Positions 41,962 through 49,003 of a stretch of DNA of 49,003 bases are shown here, one piece after another (within the stretch, counting starts at the first letter, position 1; each line of letters starts with the position of its first letter). The notes beneath the pieces were generated by a model. It searched no databases and had not been told where the DNA came from. It saw nothing but the letters and a program-made list of their open reading frames with translations. A program made the translations under genes and the position numbers. The stretch is from SKGA01 sp051819745 (GTDB lineage Archaea; Nanobdellota; Nanobdellia; Woesearchaeales; SKGA01): positions 1 to 49,003 of the forward strand of contig JBNJGO010000004.1 of NCBI GenBank assembly GCA_051819745.1, read 5' to 3'.

Positions 41962-43440
41962 TCAAACACTTTCTGTTCGAAGAGATTTTAACAAACTAAA
42001 ACATAACAATATTAGAATTGCTGCAAAGGGAAGAGCAAGAGAAATTGTTGCCGTTTGAAGTGCGATCAAACCACCACCAAGAAGAAGAGCAGCTGCAACA
42101 GCACCTTCAAGAAGAGACCAAAATACTTTCAATCGAACCGGAGGATTCTCATTACCACCTGAAGTTATCATATCAATAACAAAGGAACCTGAATCTGAAG
42201 AAGTGACAAAAAATGTAATTATGAGAACAGTTGCAAGAACACTAATGGCTGTTGCTAAAGGGAATGGTTGAAAAAACTCAAAAAGAGCAGTAGTGATATT
42301 GTTAGTAACTGCTTGAAGAAGACGACCATCACCAATAATATGCTGATGAATACCTGTAGAACCAAATGCCGTTAACCATAAAAAACTAAATAATGTAGGA
42401 ACAAATAACACCCCAGCTATAAATTCCCGAATAGTTCTTCCTTTCGAAATTCTTGCAATGAAAATACCAACATAAGGAGACCATGCAATCCACCAACTCC
42501 AATAAAAAATAGTCCATTTACTTTGCCAATCACCCGCTGTAAAAGCTTGATTCCAAAGAGACAAACCAATAAAATCTTGCAAGAAATGACCTATGTTTTG
42601 AAAGAAAGATTTGAGAATGAAAACAGTGGGTCCCGCTATAATGACAAAAAGCAATAGACAGCCAGCCAGAGAAATATTAAATGTGCTCAACCATTTAATT
42701 CCCTTATCAACTCCCGAAAGTACCGATGCTAAAGCCATCGAAGTAATAATTGCAATAATAATAACCTGAACGGTGCTTGACTGCATAATACCAGTGAGAT
42801 AACTCAACCCTGTATTTATCTGCATGGCTCCAAGCCCAAGAGAGGTGGCAACACCAAAAAGAGTACCTAACACTGCAAGAATATCGATAGTATGACCAAC
42901 CCAACCATAAATTCGTTTACCGAATATCGGATAAAAAATGTAACGTATGGAAAGAGGATAACCTTTTCGGTAACTAAAATAAGCGAGGGCAAGACCAATA
43001 ACAATGTATGTTGCCCAAGCATGAAAACCCCAATGAAGAAAACTAAAATCCATAGCTGTTTGTGCAGCTGCAATTGTTTCACCAGTACCTGTTGGTGGAG
43101 AACCATAATGAAGCAAAGGTTCTGCAACACCATAAAACATAAGACCAATACCCATTCCAGCACTGAATAACATAGCAATCCAAGCAAAAAAACTGTATTT
43201 TGGTTTAGAACCATCAGATGAAAGACGAAGTTTACCATACTTGCTAACCAACAAATAAATGGAAAATCCTAAAAAAATAGTTACACTTAATATCAGAAAC
43301 CAACCAAAATATTGGTTCATCCCATCATTAAGAGCAGAAACACCCTTCTCAAAAGAACTTGTAAAAAGTACGGAAACAAGCACTAGTGCAAATATAATTC
43401 CTGCAGAAGTATAAAATACTGGAGGATTAATCCTTTTCAT
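41962..43440 (-). CDS. BCCT-family betaine/choline/carnitine transporter
   Basis: A 492-residue transporter with twelve helices. GMGIGLMFYGVAEPLLHY carries the Gly-rich helix 3 motif, and the tryptophan-rich WSWWIAWSPYVGIFIARISKGRTIREF is the substrate cage and regulatory segment. It imports compatible solutes such as glycine betaine with sodium or protons, which fits the MscS channel as osmotic counterpart. Upstream, an ATTTATAAG-like box and no ribosome binding site suggest a leaderless message. Confidence 0.95.
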   Translation of the reverse strand: MKRINPPVFYTSAGIIFALVLVSVLFTSSFEKGVSALNDGMNQYFGWFLILSVTIFLGFSIYLLVSKYGKLRLSSDGSKPKYSFFAWIAMLFSAGMGIGLMFYGVAEPLLHYGSPPTGTGETIAAAQTAMDFSFLHWGFHAWATYIVIGLALAYFSYRKGYPLSIRYIFYPIFGKRIYGWVGHTIDILAVLGTLFGVATSLGLGAMQINTGLSYLTGIMQSSTVQVIIIAIITSMALASVLSGVDKGIKWLSTFNISLAGCLLLFVIIAGPTVFILKSFFQNIGHFLQDFIGLSLWNQAFTAGDWQSKWTIFYWSWWIAWSPYVGIFIARISKGRTIREFIAGVLFVPTLFSFLWLTAFGSTGIHQHIIGDGRLLQAVTNNITTALFEFFQPFPLATAISVLATVLIITFFVTSSDSGSFVIDMITSGGNENPPVRLKVFWSLLEGAVAAALLLGGGLIALQTATISLALPFAAILILLCFSLLKSLRTESV

Positions 43441-43537
43441 ACACTAAACTGTAAAGAAGAAACTTATAAATTTTTTTAAAACACGATGACAAATCATAAT
43501 AATAACATTTAATAATGAAAACATCTCAATAGGAAAT

Positions 43538-44098
43538 ATGATTGACTTTAGCCACATAAGGGAATTTGTCAGAGAAGAATTAATAGATGAACCTTCAGGT
43601 CATGATTATGCACACGTGATGAGGGTGTTCAAGAATGTTGTTCTTATTGGACAAAAAGAAGATATTGATATTGATGCAGTCAAAGCAGCAGCTCTCCTTC
43701 AAGACATTGCATATGCAAAAAAATTCTTCAAAAAAGAATATGCAAAAACAAGTCATGATATTGCAAAAGATTTTCTTAGTGAAAAACATTTCAAACAAGA
43801 ACAAATCAATACCATTCTTGAAACAATACGAAAACACGATGTCTGGATGAATAACGACGATAATGATCCGATGGAAGTAAAAGTACTACGAGATGCTAAT
43901 CGTCTTGATTATTTGGGACATACAGGAATAATAAGAGCAGCAGCATATTCTGCACATGCAAATAAAAATATCATAAAGCTTCTTGAAAGAATAGTAAAAC
44001 TAAAAAACGAGTTTGAAACGTCATATGGAAAGCAACTTTCAAAAGACAGAGTCAAAGTCGTCGAAGATTTTCTTGAACAACTCAAGCAAGAATATTAA
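43538..44098 (+). CDS. HD-domain-like protein with altered HD motif
   Basis: A 186-residue protein with the fold of small HD phosphohydrolases: GHDYAHVMRVF gives the first His, AALLQDIAYAK is the place of the HD pair, SHDIAKDFL and DANRLDYLG the later ligands. The HD His is Gln here. Other ligands remain, so the protein may bind fewer metals or use another substrate. Alone on the plus strand between convergent and divergent neighbours. Confidence 0.8.
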   Translation: MIDFSHIREFVREELIDEPSGHDYAHVMRVFKNVVLIGQKEDIDIDAVKAAALLQDIAYAKKFFKKEYAKTSHDIAKDFLSEKHFKQEQINTILETIRKHDVWMNNDDNDPMEVKVLRDANRLDYLGHTGIIRAAAYSAHANKNIIKLLERIVKLKNEFETSYGKQLSKDRVKVVEDFLEQLKQEY

Positions 44099-44202
44099 AG
44101 AAGCGTATCATAAAGACACTATCACCAACAACAATAGTCCGATCATAAGAATCAGAGGATGAAAAAAAAGAAAAAAAAGAACAAATAGCTACAATAGAAG
44201 GA

Positions 44203-45306
44203 TTAATTCGAAACAGTAGAATTTAACACAACATCTGTCATAGCGGTACTATTGGTAGTATTGACCGAAGCATAATATACTATTGTAGCATTATCTCGTA
44301 ATCTTTGAGCAAGAGATTCATACACCTCAAACATACTCTCTTGTGCCATTATCGAAGAAATATATTCTTGAAGAACCACTTCTCGACCATTTACAGGAAT
44401 TGTTTCATTAAAACCAATGTAACGACCCTCAGAACTGTTCTCTTTTAGAATGATATGGAAACCGAATGGAGATTCAACAATTTGTCGTTCACCCTGATCC
44501 ATTGTAAAGCTAGCATTTTCAAAAGAAGCAACCATCTCGCCTCGACCGAAGGTGTATTCACCACAATTATTTCGACTAGCAACATCCATACTATACTCAT
44601 TGACAAGACCGCAAAAATTACTATTATTTTCTTGTTCGAGAGAATCATTGATTTCAACAGCTAGTTCTAGCGAAGTAGACTTGTTTGTTTCATTGTTTAC
44701 TTCGATGAGAATGTGTTTGACTGTAACTGTTGGTGGTTGGTAAAACGATTCCTTATTTGTAGTGTAATAGTCTTTTCGCTCCTCCATTGTGAAGTTAAAA
44801 AGGGTAGGGTCTGCAGAATCTTTTATCAATTTTTGAATGGTAATTTGTTCTCGGTACTGATCTAAAACCATATCAAAATCCATTCCTTGAGCTGAAAGTT
44901 GATTCTTGAACTCAGAAAGTGAAGAATTTGAAAGCAGTAATTGTTCTTCAATCATTTGCTTAACTTCAGCATCACTTGTAACCATACCTCTTGACTTCGC
45001 TTCTTGGAGCAATAATCTTGAATCAACAATATCTTTTACAAGCTGATCTCTACCTAGTTGGAGCTTAGTCTGTACAGGAAGCGAATCCCATCTTGAATCA
45101 ATATAATCGCTTGTTATTTCTTCACCATTAACAGATACAACAACTGAAGAAGAATCTTGAGTGTTCCATAAGATTAACCCTGCAGAAACCACTAGAGCAA
45201 CACCAACAAGGATAGCAACTAGAAGAAGAGTATTTGGTTTCTTAGGAAGGTATGTTGAAAAGGAAGGTTTATTTCCTTCAAAAATCTTTTTAGCTTGACG
45301 TTTCAT
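44203..45306 (-). CDS. Membrane-anchored parvulin-type peptidyl-prolyl isomerase (SurA/PrsA-like)
   Basis: A 367-residue protein. After a cytoplasmic basic tail comes one membrane helix (about 28-47), then a SurA-N-like chaperone domain starting VVVSVNGEEITSDYIDSRW. A parvulin domain follows with VKHILIEV, CGEYTFGRGEMVASFENASF and SPFGFHIILKEN. A Thr/Ser-rich C-terminus with many N-x-S/T sites follows. It folds exported proteins outside the membrane. AGGTGATTT precedes the ATG. Confidence 0.92.
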   Translation of the reverse strand: MKRQAKKIFEGNKPSFSTYLPKKPNTLLLVAILVGVALVVSAGLILWNTQDSSSVVVSVNGEEITSDYIDSRWDSLPVQTKLQLGRDQLVKDIVDSRLLLQEAKSRGMVTSDAEVKQMIEEQLLLSNSSLSEFKNQLSAQGMDFDMVLDQYREQITIQKLIKDSADPTLFNFTMEERKDYYTTNKESFYQPPTVTVKHILIEVNNETNKSTSLELAVEINDSLEQENNSNFCGLVNEYSMDVASRNNCGEYTFGRGEMVASFENASFTMDQGERQIVESPFGFHIILKENSSEGRYIGFNETIPVNGREVVLQEYISSIMAQESMFEVYESLAQRLRDNATIVYYASVNTTNSTAMTDVVLNSTVSN

Positions 45307-45456
45307 AATAAATCACCTATATATGTTATAATCAAATAATAAAAACAACCTGATAATCAATAGTGAACCAGAGTGTATTCACTCAATAGTATTGTCTCTT
45401 TTATTAAAGTTTCCTTCATGTAATGATAAAAGGACACTCGATCGATATTTACAACA

Positions 45457-46398
45457 TCATTCAGATTCTGAATTAAAACGAATTGCAATGGTCGATGCTG
45501 AAAAATCAGCCATTTGAAGGACAATCATATCAAGATAATGGATAAGAACCATTTCATCGCTAGATAGCACAGAAGAATCTTTCGAGGAGAGTAAAGATAA
45601 TGCTTTTTTCTCAAGCTCTTTTTTTATCAATGATACTTCAACCATCTTTTCAAAGGAAAAATCGTAAAATACAGCATAATATTTTTCCATGTACTCTATG
45701 ATGGATTCGAATAATTCAACAGTATCTTTTGATAGCGAAGGTATTGCTAATTTGTAGTGATTGGCAATATATTTAAAATTATCAGCTACTTTTTCCAAAT
45801 TCCAAGCAATAACATACCAAAAATGACCTTTGTTTTTATTGTCTAAGGATTTGTTGAGCAAGCGTTCACAAAAATTAGTTAATTTATTGTTATTTTGTTC
45901 TGCGGAGACTTGTTCTTGAAGTAAATCAGCATTATTTGTTTTGAAAGATTCTAATGTATCTTTTGCTGATGTTAATAAAAGACGAAATGCTCTTCGAAGA
46001 GAAGAATCAAATTCTGAAGTCTCAATTTCAGCAACTTGACCAACAACAATGCGTAATTTTGACTTATCCTTAATGATAAACCCGACAAAAAGTTTAGATA
46101 CAAGTTCTTCAATGACTTTGTATTGTTCTTTGGAATAAGAAACGATTTCAATCTCATTATAACCTTGTTTATGAAAAGAAGAAATCTGCCAACGGAGAAC
46201 TCGCTCAGACATATCACTAATATCTATTTTAATACTAGAATGAGGTGAAGAAAAGGTATCCGGAATAAGAAGCAAATTAGCATTATGTGATTTACAATCA
46301 AGATAATCACCTTTGGAAAGATTGTTTTTTTTAACCCAATCGCTTGGAAGCGAAACAACAAGAGTTTTTTCAGCAAGCTGTATTATTTTTCGTTTCAA
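45457..46398 (-). CDS. AbrB-PhoU phosphate-uptake-regulator-like protein
   Basis: A 313-residue protein. The N-terminal 45 residues (KRKIIQLAEKTLVVSLPSDW) form an AbrB-type swapped-hairpin DNA-binding domain; the rest is helical and PhoU-like. Archaea use this fusion to control phosphate transport. The start is probably TTG at 46398: AGGTGA precedes it at 5-6 bases, and family members begin MKRKIIQL; GTG codons upstream are buried in the ribosome binding site. It begins 5 bases after the PIG-L stop. A second copy lies at 48334. Confidence 0.85.
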   Translation of the reverse strand: MKRKIIQLAEKTLVVSLPSDWVKKNNLSKGDYLDCKSHNANLLLIPDTFSSPHSSIKIDISDMSERVLRWQISSFHKQGYNEIEIVSYSKEQYKVIEELVSKLFVGFIIKDKSKLRIVVGQVAEIETSEFDSSLRRAFRLLLTSAKDTLESFKTNNADLLQEQVSAEQNNNKLTNFCERLLNKSLDNKNKGHFWYVIAWNLEKVADNFKYIANHYKLAIPSLSKDTVELFESIIEYMEKYYAVFYDFSFEKMVEVSLIKKELEKKALSLLSSKDSSVLSSDEMVLIHYLDMIVLQMADFSASTIAIRFNSESE

Positions 46399-46403
46399 CA
46401 CAA

Positions 46404-47066
46404 TCACCTTAATTTCTGAAATTCTTCAACGCGAGATAATCCTCTTTTAAGACCCTTAATGAACGATTTTATATAATTTACTTTTTTTAGGATGGATAAA
46501 CGATTCTTTTGGTTTTTGAATTCATCCAAGGCAGACATTTTCTTCTGAAAGGTGGATGAGATGTCTATGACAAGCCGAGGATTTAGATGGTGTTTTGATT
46601 TAAATAATCTCCAAATACCAAAACCGTATACATCAGTTTCTATCTTACGATCAAGACGTAATTGGTCATAACATTCTAAGACTATGGAATTAACAAAACG
46701 ATGATCGGGATGAGAATCGTCTGGAGCGTGAGTAAATATTTTTTCTGGATTGTATTGTAGTATTAATTCTTGCAGTGTTGTGGAGATATCTCGTTCTTTT
46801 GAATCTGTTGAAAAATGACCGCTTCGTAATCCCAAAAATATAACTCCCGAACCTCCAATAATAGCATCTGCTGAAGTGCTTTCATCAATCGTTAATTTCT
46901 TAACAACATCTCGACGATAATAGGGGGTTGATCTCTCACTGTATGAAAAAACAATGGTGATGACTTCTTTTCCTTCCAAAGCATACTTACTAAGAGCACC
47001 ACCACAGCCGAGGACAGAATCATCAGCATGAGCTACAATGGAAAGAATGGTATTTGATGAAGACAT
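46404..47066 (-). CDS. PIG-L/LmbE-family deacetylase
   Basis: A 220-residue zinc hydrolase. VAHADDSVLGCGGAL is the AHxDD metal motif and DDSHPDHRFV supplies the later His ligands. The family removes acetyl groups from N-acetylglucosamine-type sugars in glycolipids and thiols. Here the substrate is probably a cell-envelope glycan or nucleotide sugar (inference). GGGGTAG precedes the ATG. It forms an operon with the AbrB-PhoU gene. Confidence 0.92.
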   Translation of the reverse strand: MSSSNTILSIVAHADDSVLGCGGALSKYALEGKEVITIVFSYSERSTPYYRRDVVKKLTIDESTSADAIIGGSGVIFLGLRSGHFSTDSKERDISTTLQELILQYNPEKIFTHAPDDSHPDHRFVNSIVLECYDQLRLDRKIETDVYGFGIWRLFKSKHHLNPRLVIDISSTFQKKMSALDEFKNQKNRLSILKKVNYIKSFIKGLKRGLSRVEEFQKLR

Positions 47067-47187
47067 ATGCTAAGACTACTACCCCTATTATATTAATATT
47101 GCGATATAAAGGCCTTTTTACAGATTAAGAAGAAAACCGCATAAAACAAGCTTACAAGGGAAAAACACACAAAAAACGAAGACACAA

Positions 47188-47198
47188 TATTTATAAAG
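47188..47198 (+). promoter_or_regulatory. TATA box of tRNA-Gly
   Basis: TATTTATAAAG lies 28 bases before the tRNA 5' end, so the transcript begins at or very near the mature end. Confidence 0.6.
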
Positions 47199-47225
47199 AA
47201 GAGGTTGTTTACGGCGTATTGCATC

Positions 47226-47300
47226 GCACCAGTAGTCTAATGGCTAGGATACTGGCCTTCCAAGCCAGTGGTCCGGGTTCGAATCCCGGCTGGTGCACCA
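47226..47300 (+). tRNA. tRNA-Gly(UCC), intronless, CCA encoded
   Basis: Acceptor GCACCAG/CTGGTGC, anticodon stem CTGGC/GCCAG with loop CTTCCAA (anticodon TCC), T arm CCGGG-TTCGAAT-CCCGG. The discriminator A is followed by an encoded CCA, unlike the three other tRNAs in the window. Confidence 0.95.
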
Positions 47301-47480
47301 TTTTCTTTCACATATAACTACACATATAACGTGTATTCAATTCTATTCAACCAAATGAGAAGAGAGGTTTGTATCATACTCTTAAGGAGACTTAATACTG
47401 CTTATAGTTCTTAAGGATGAGTCTTATAACCTCACCTTACCATAAAAAGATATGTGTGCAGGGCACATGAGGTGAGCGAT

Positions 47481-47957
47481 ATGAGTAAACATGAAAATAA
47501 AGACGAGATTCTTTTAGAATGGCTGAGGTCAAATTCAAGATTACCATTGACAAAAATCAGTCGAAAAACACACATTCCTATTTCAACATTGTTTGATCGA
47601 TTGAAAGAACAAGAAAAATCTTTGATAACAAAACACACCACATTAATCGATTTTTCAAGATTGGGATACCATACCAAGGTACACTTATTCTTGAAAACAC
47701 CAACAGAAACAAAAAAATCTCTTGAAAGACATTTAAAGACCAATAAAAAGATAAATTCAATCTACAAGGTCGCAGACAAGTACCATTTTATGGTTGAAGC
47801 AATATTTAAGCATTTAAGTGAATACAAGGATTTTTTAGAAGATCTCGAGGAACGATTTGCGCCATTAACATATCAAAGCTACTTTATTGCACAGGATTTG
47901 AAACGAGAATCATTTCTTGCACAAGAACAAGCAGAATATGGAATTAGCGCAAAATAA
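47481..47957 (+). CDS. Lrp/AsnC-type winged-helix regulator
   Basis: A 158-residue protein. The N-terminal winged helix has LEWLRSNSRLPLTKISRKTHIPISTLFDRLKEQE and IDFSRLGYHTKV linking to a ferredoxin-like effector domain, the Lrp/AsnC order. The ligand is unknown. GAGGTGAGCGAT is the ribosome binding site of the ATG at 47481. Confidence 0.82.
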   Translation: MSKHENKDEILLEWLRSNSRLPLTKISRKTHIPISTLFDRLKEQEKSLITKHTTLIDFSRLGYHTKVHLFLKTPTETKKSLERHLKTNKKINSIYKVADKYHFMVEAIFKHLSEYKDFLEDLEERFAPLTYQSYFIAQDLKRESFLAQEQAEYGISAK

Positions 47958-47981
47958 AAAAAGGGAAAGAGGAGAAAAAGG

Positions 47982-48021
47982 CCGACACACAACAGGACGG
48001 GCCATCCAGTGTGCGTGCCGG
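47982..48021 (-). terminator. Hairpin terminator for the small gene at 48045
   Basis: A GC-rich dyad pairs CCG, CACAC and GGA with TCC, GTGTG and CGG. On the minus strand it is followed by GCCTTTTTCTCC and later TTTTTTTATTT, so it can end the minus-strand transcript from 48227. Confidence 0.4.
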
Positions 48022-48044
48022 TGATGTGAGGTATTTCTGATGGA

Positions 48045-48227
48045 TTACGAATATTCATCATATCCTTTCATAAAACCAGCTTCATCTTGAGACATCTCAT
48101 CGTTATCAAGCATTAAGTCAACATAAGTACTATCATAGATGTCGTACTCGAGAAAACGATCAAATACCCTTTTATTTTTAGATGGATTATCCTCTAAAAG
48201 ATAATTTTTTTTAGTATTAGATACCAT
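48045..48227 (-). CDS. Small acidic protein of unknown function
   Basis: A 60-residue protein, Lys-rich at the start and Asp/Glu/Tyr-rich later (VFDRFLEYDIYDSTYVDLMLD). There is no membrane segment. GGGGGTG lies about 7 bases before the ATG and a hairpin terminator follows the stop, both supporting a real gene. Confidence 0.5.
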   Translation of the reverse strand: MVSNTKKNYLLEDNPSKNKRVFDRFLEYDIYDSTYVDLMLDNDEMSQDEAGFMKGYDEYS

Positions 48228-48333
48228 ACACGCACCCCCAAGTGACGTAACCGTTATACTCTATGAGCAAAAAAAATATATATGTCTTTACCATATACTA
48301 TATATATTATATATGTTTTTATAAGATAATACG

Positions 48334-49003
48334 ATGGAATTTAGAAAACTCATACAATTAGGACAAAACTCATATGTCATTTCAATACCAAAAAAATGGA
48401 TTGAAAAATATCAACTCGAGAAAGGAGATTTGATAACATTTAACAAAATAGGAAATAGTATTATACTCAGTCCAACAACAAATCCTGAAAAAGAAGAACA
48501 TATCAGAACAATAACCATCGAAAAACAATCAACTCGAAGAGAAATAAAACGAAAACTATTAAGCCTTTATGAACATAATGCAACAACAATAATTCTTGAA
48601 GGAAAAGGAGTAGACACCCACACACAAACAATAACAAAACTCATCGACACATTAATAGGGCTTGAAGTCATAGAGCAAGATAAAGAAAAAATAATCGCAA
48701 AGACATACATCAAAACAGAAGATGTCGATATCATCGCATTTATCAAAAGAGCAGATAATACTATACGCTCGATGCTTACAGAACTGATAGAATCTATTGA
48801 AAAAAACACCACAAGCACGATCCCACAAGCCATAAAACAACGAGAACAAAATATCGATAAAATAACCCGATTATTACAACGGACAATCAGAGAACGACTG
48901 TATAAGCAAGAAGTGAATTCAAAATCAAACCCTCTTGAACTCATAAGATATTATCAATTAATCACATTTTTAGAAAAAATATCCGATTATCTTGAAAAAA
49001 TAC
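48334..49003 (+). CDS. AbrB-PhoU regulator, cut by the right edge
   Basis: The frame from the ATG at 48334 stays open for 223 codons to the window end. It begins EFRKLIQLGQNSYVISIPKKW, the AbrB-type start also seen in the protein at 45457-46398, followed by helical PhoU-like sequence (FIKRADNTIRSMLTELIESIE). At least 90 residues are missing. A TATATATTATATA tract upstream serves as promoter, shared in divergent direction with the gene at 48227. Probably a second phosphate-response regulator. Confidence 0.85.
   Translation, partial: MEFRKLIQLGQNSYVISIPKKWIEKYQLEKGDLITFNKIGNSIILSPTTNPEKEEHIRTITIEKQSTRREIKRKLLSLYEHNATTIILEGKGVDTHTQTITKLIDTLIGLEVIEQDKEKIIAKTYIKTEDVDIIAFIKRADNTIRSMLTELIESIEKNTTSTIPQAIKQREQNIDKITRLLQRTIRERLYKQEVNSKSNPLELIRYYQLITFLEKISDYLEKI

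Noticed and set aside
1..49003. CRISPR arrays and insertion sequences
   Set aside because: No regularly spaced repeats, transposase motifs or terminal inverted repeats were seen on reading the window.

Overview
The window is a compact, AT-rich archaeal chromosome segment. Archaeal markers are a CDC48/VCP AAA ATPase, RNase P protein Rpr2/Rnp4, a stand-alone Bud32 kinase, the S13-S4-S11-RpoD-L18e-L13-S9-RpoN information operon, three intron-containing tRNAs, archaeal SRP RNA, and TATA boxes close to leaderless starts. Small coding-dense genes, bacterial-type LeuRS and GAPDH, and many short membrane proteins suggest a DPANN-like lineage such as Woesearchaeota or Pacearchaeota. That placement is inference from gene style; no 16S rRNA is present.

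Layout. (1) 1-3.5 kb, minus strand: a RiPP (ribosomally made, modified peptide) operon with overlapping genes. It holds a Cys/Gly-rich precursor peptide, an HExxH metallopeptidase-like protein, a YcaO cyclodehydratase, a SagB-type azoline dehydrogenase, and a paralogue of the HExxH protein that has lost the motif. This is the strongest candidate for an undescribed system. (2) 3.7-14.6 kb: CDC48, a possible SecB-like protein, a membrane-anchored phospholipase-D-like protein, a secreted Lon-like (S16) protease, Bud32, Cys-rich surface proteins, and Rnp4. (3) 14.7-18.9 kb: a Nip7-like PUA protein, PGK, a small winged-helix protein, a broken gene, and a large secreted protein of unknown function. 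(4) 18.9-23.8 kb: tRNA-Leu(UAA), the ribosomal protein/RNA polymerase operon with a tRNA-Leu(GAG) inside it, and tRNA-His. (5) 23.9-28.1 kb: bacterial-type LeuRS, a HAD phosphatase and an HD protein facing the SRP RNA gene. (6) 28.2-37.5 kb: presenilin-like protease, a pore-less voltage-sensor protein, GAPDH, an encapsulin-ferritin-like protein, SemiSWEET, a C39-like peptidase, PEP synthase, and MscS. (7) 37.7-49 kb: a short MCM-like ATPase, a THUMP methyltransferase, a BCCT transporter, an HD protein with an altered motif, a parvulin foldase, two AbrB-PhoU regulators, a PIG-L deacetylase, tRNA-Gly, and an Lrp-type regulator.

How the genes work together. PGK, GAPDH and PEP synthase cover lower glycolysis/gluconeogenesis. 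SRP RNA, the presenilin-like protease, the parvulin, the S16 protease and possibly the SecB-like protein form a secretion and surface-quality-control set that fits the many exported Cys-rich or unknown proteins. BCCT, MscS and SemiSWEET suggest osmotic and nutrient control. The peptide operon is probably an accessory natural-product locus: YcaO would cyclise core Cys residues to thiazolines, SagB would oxidise them to thiazoles, and the HExxH protein could remove the leader. The last step is inference.
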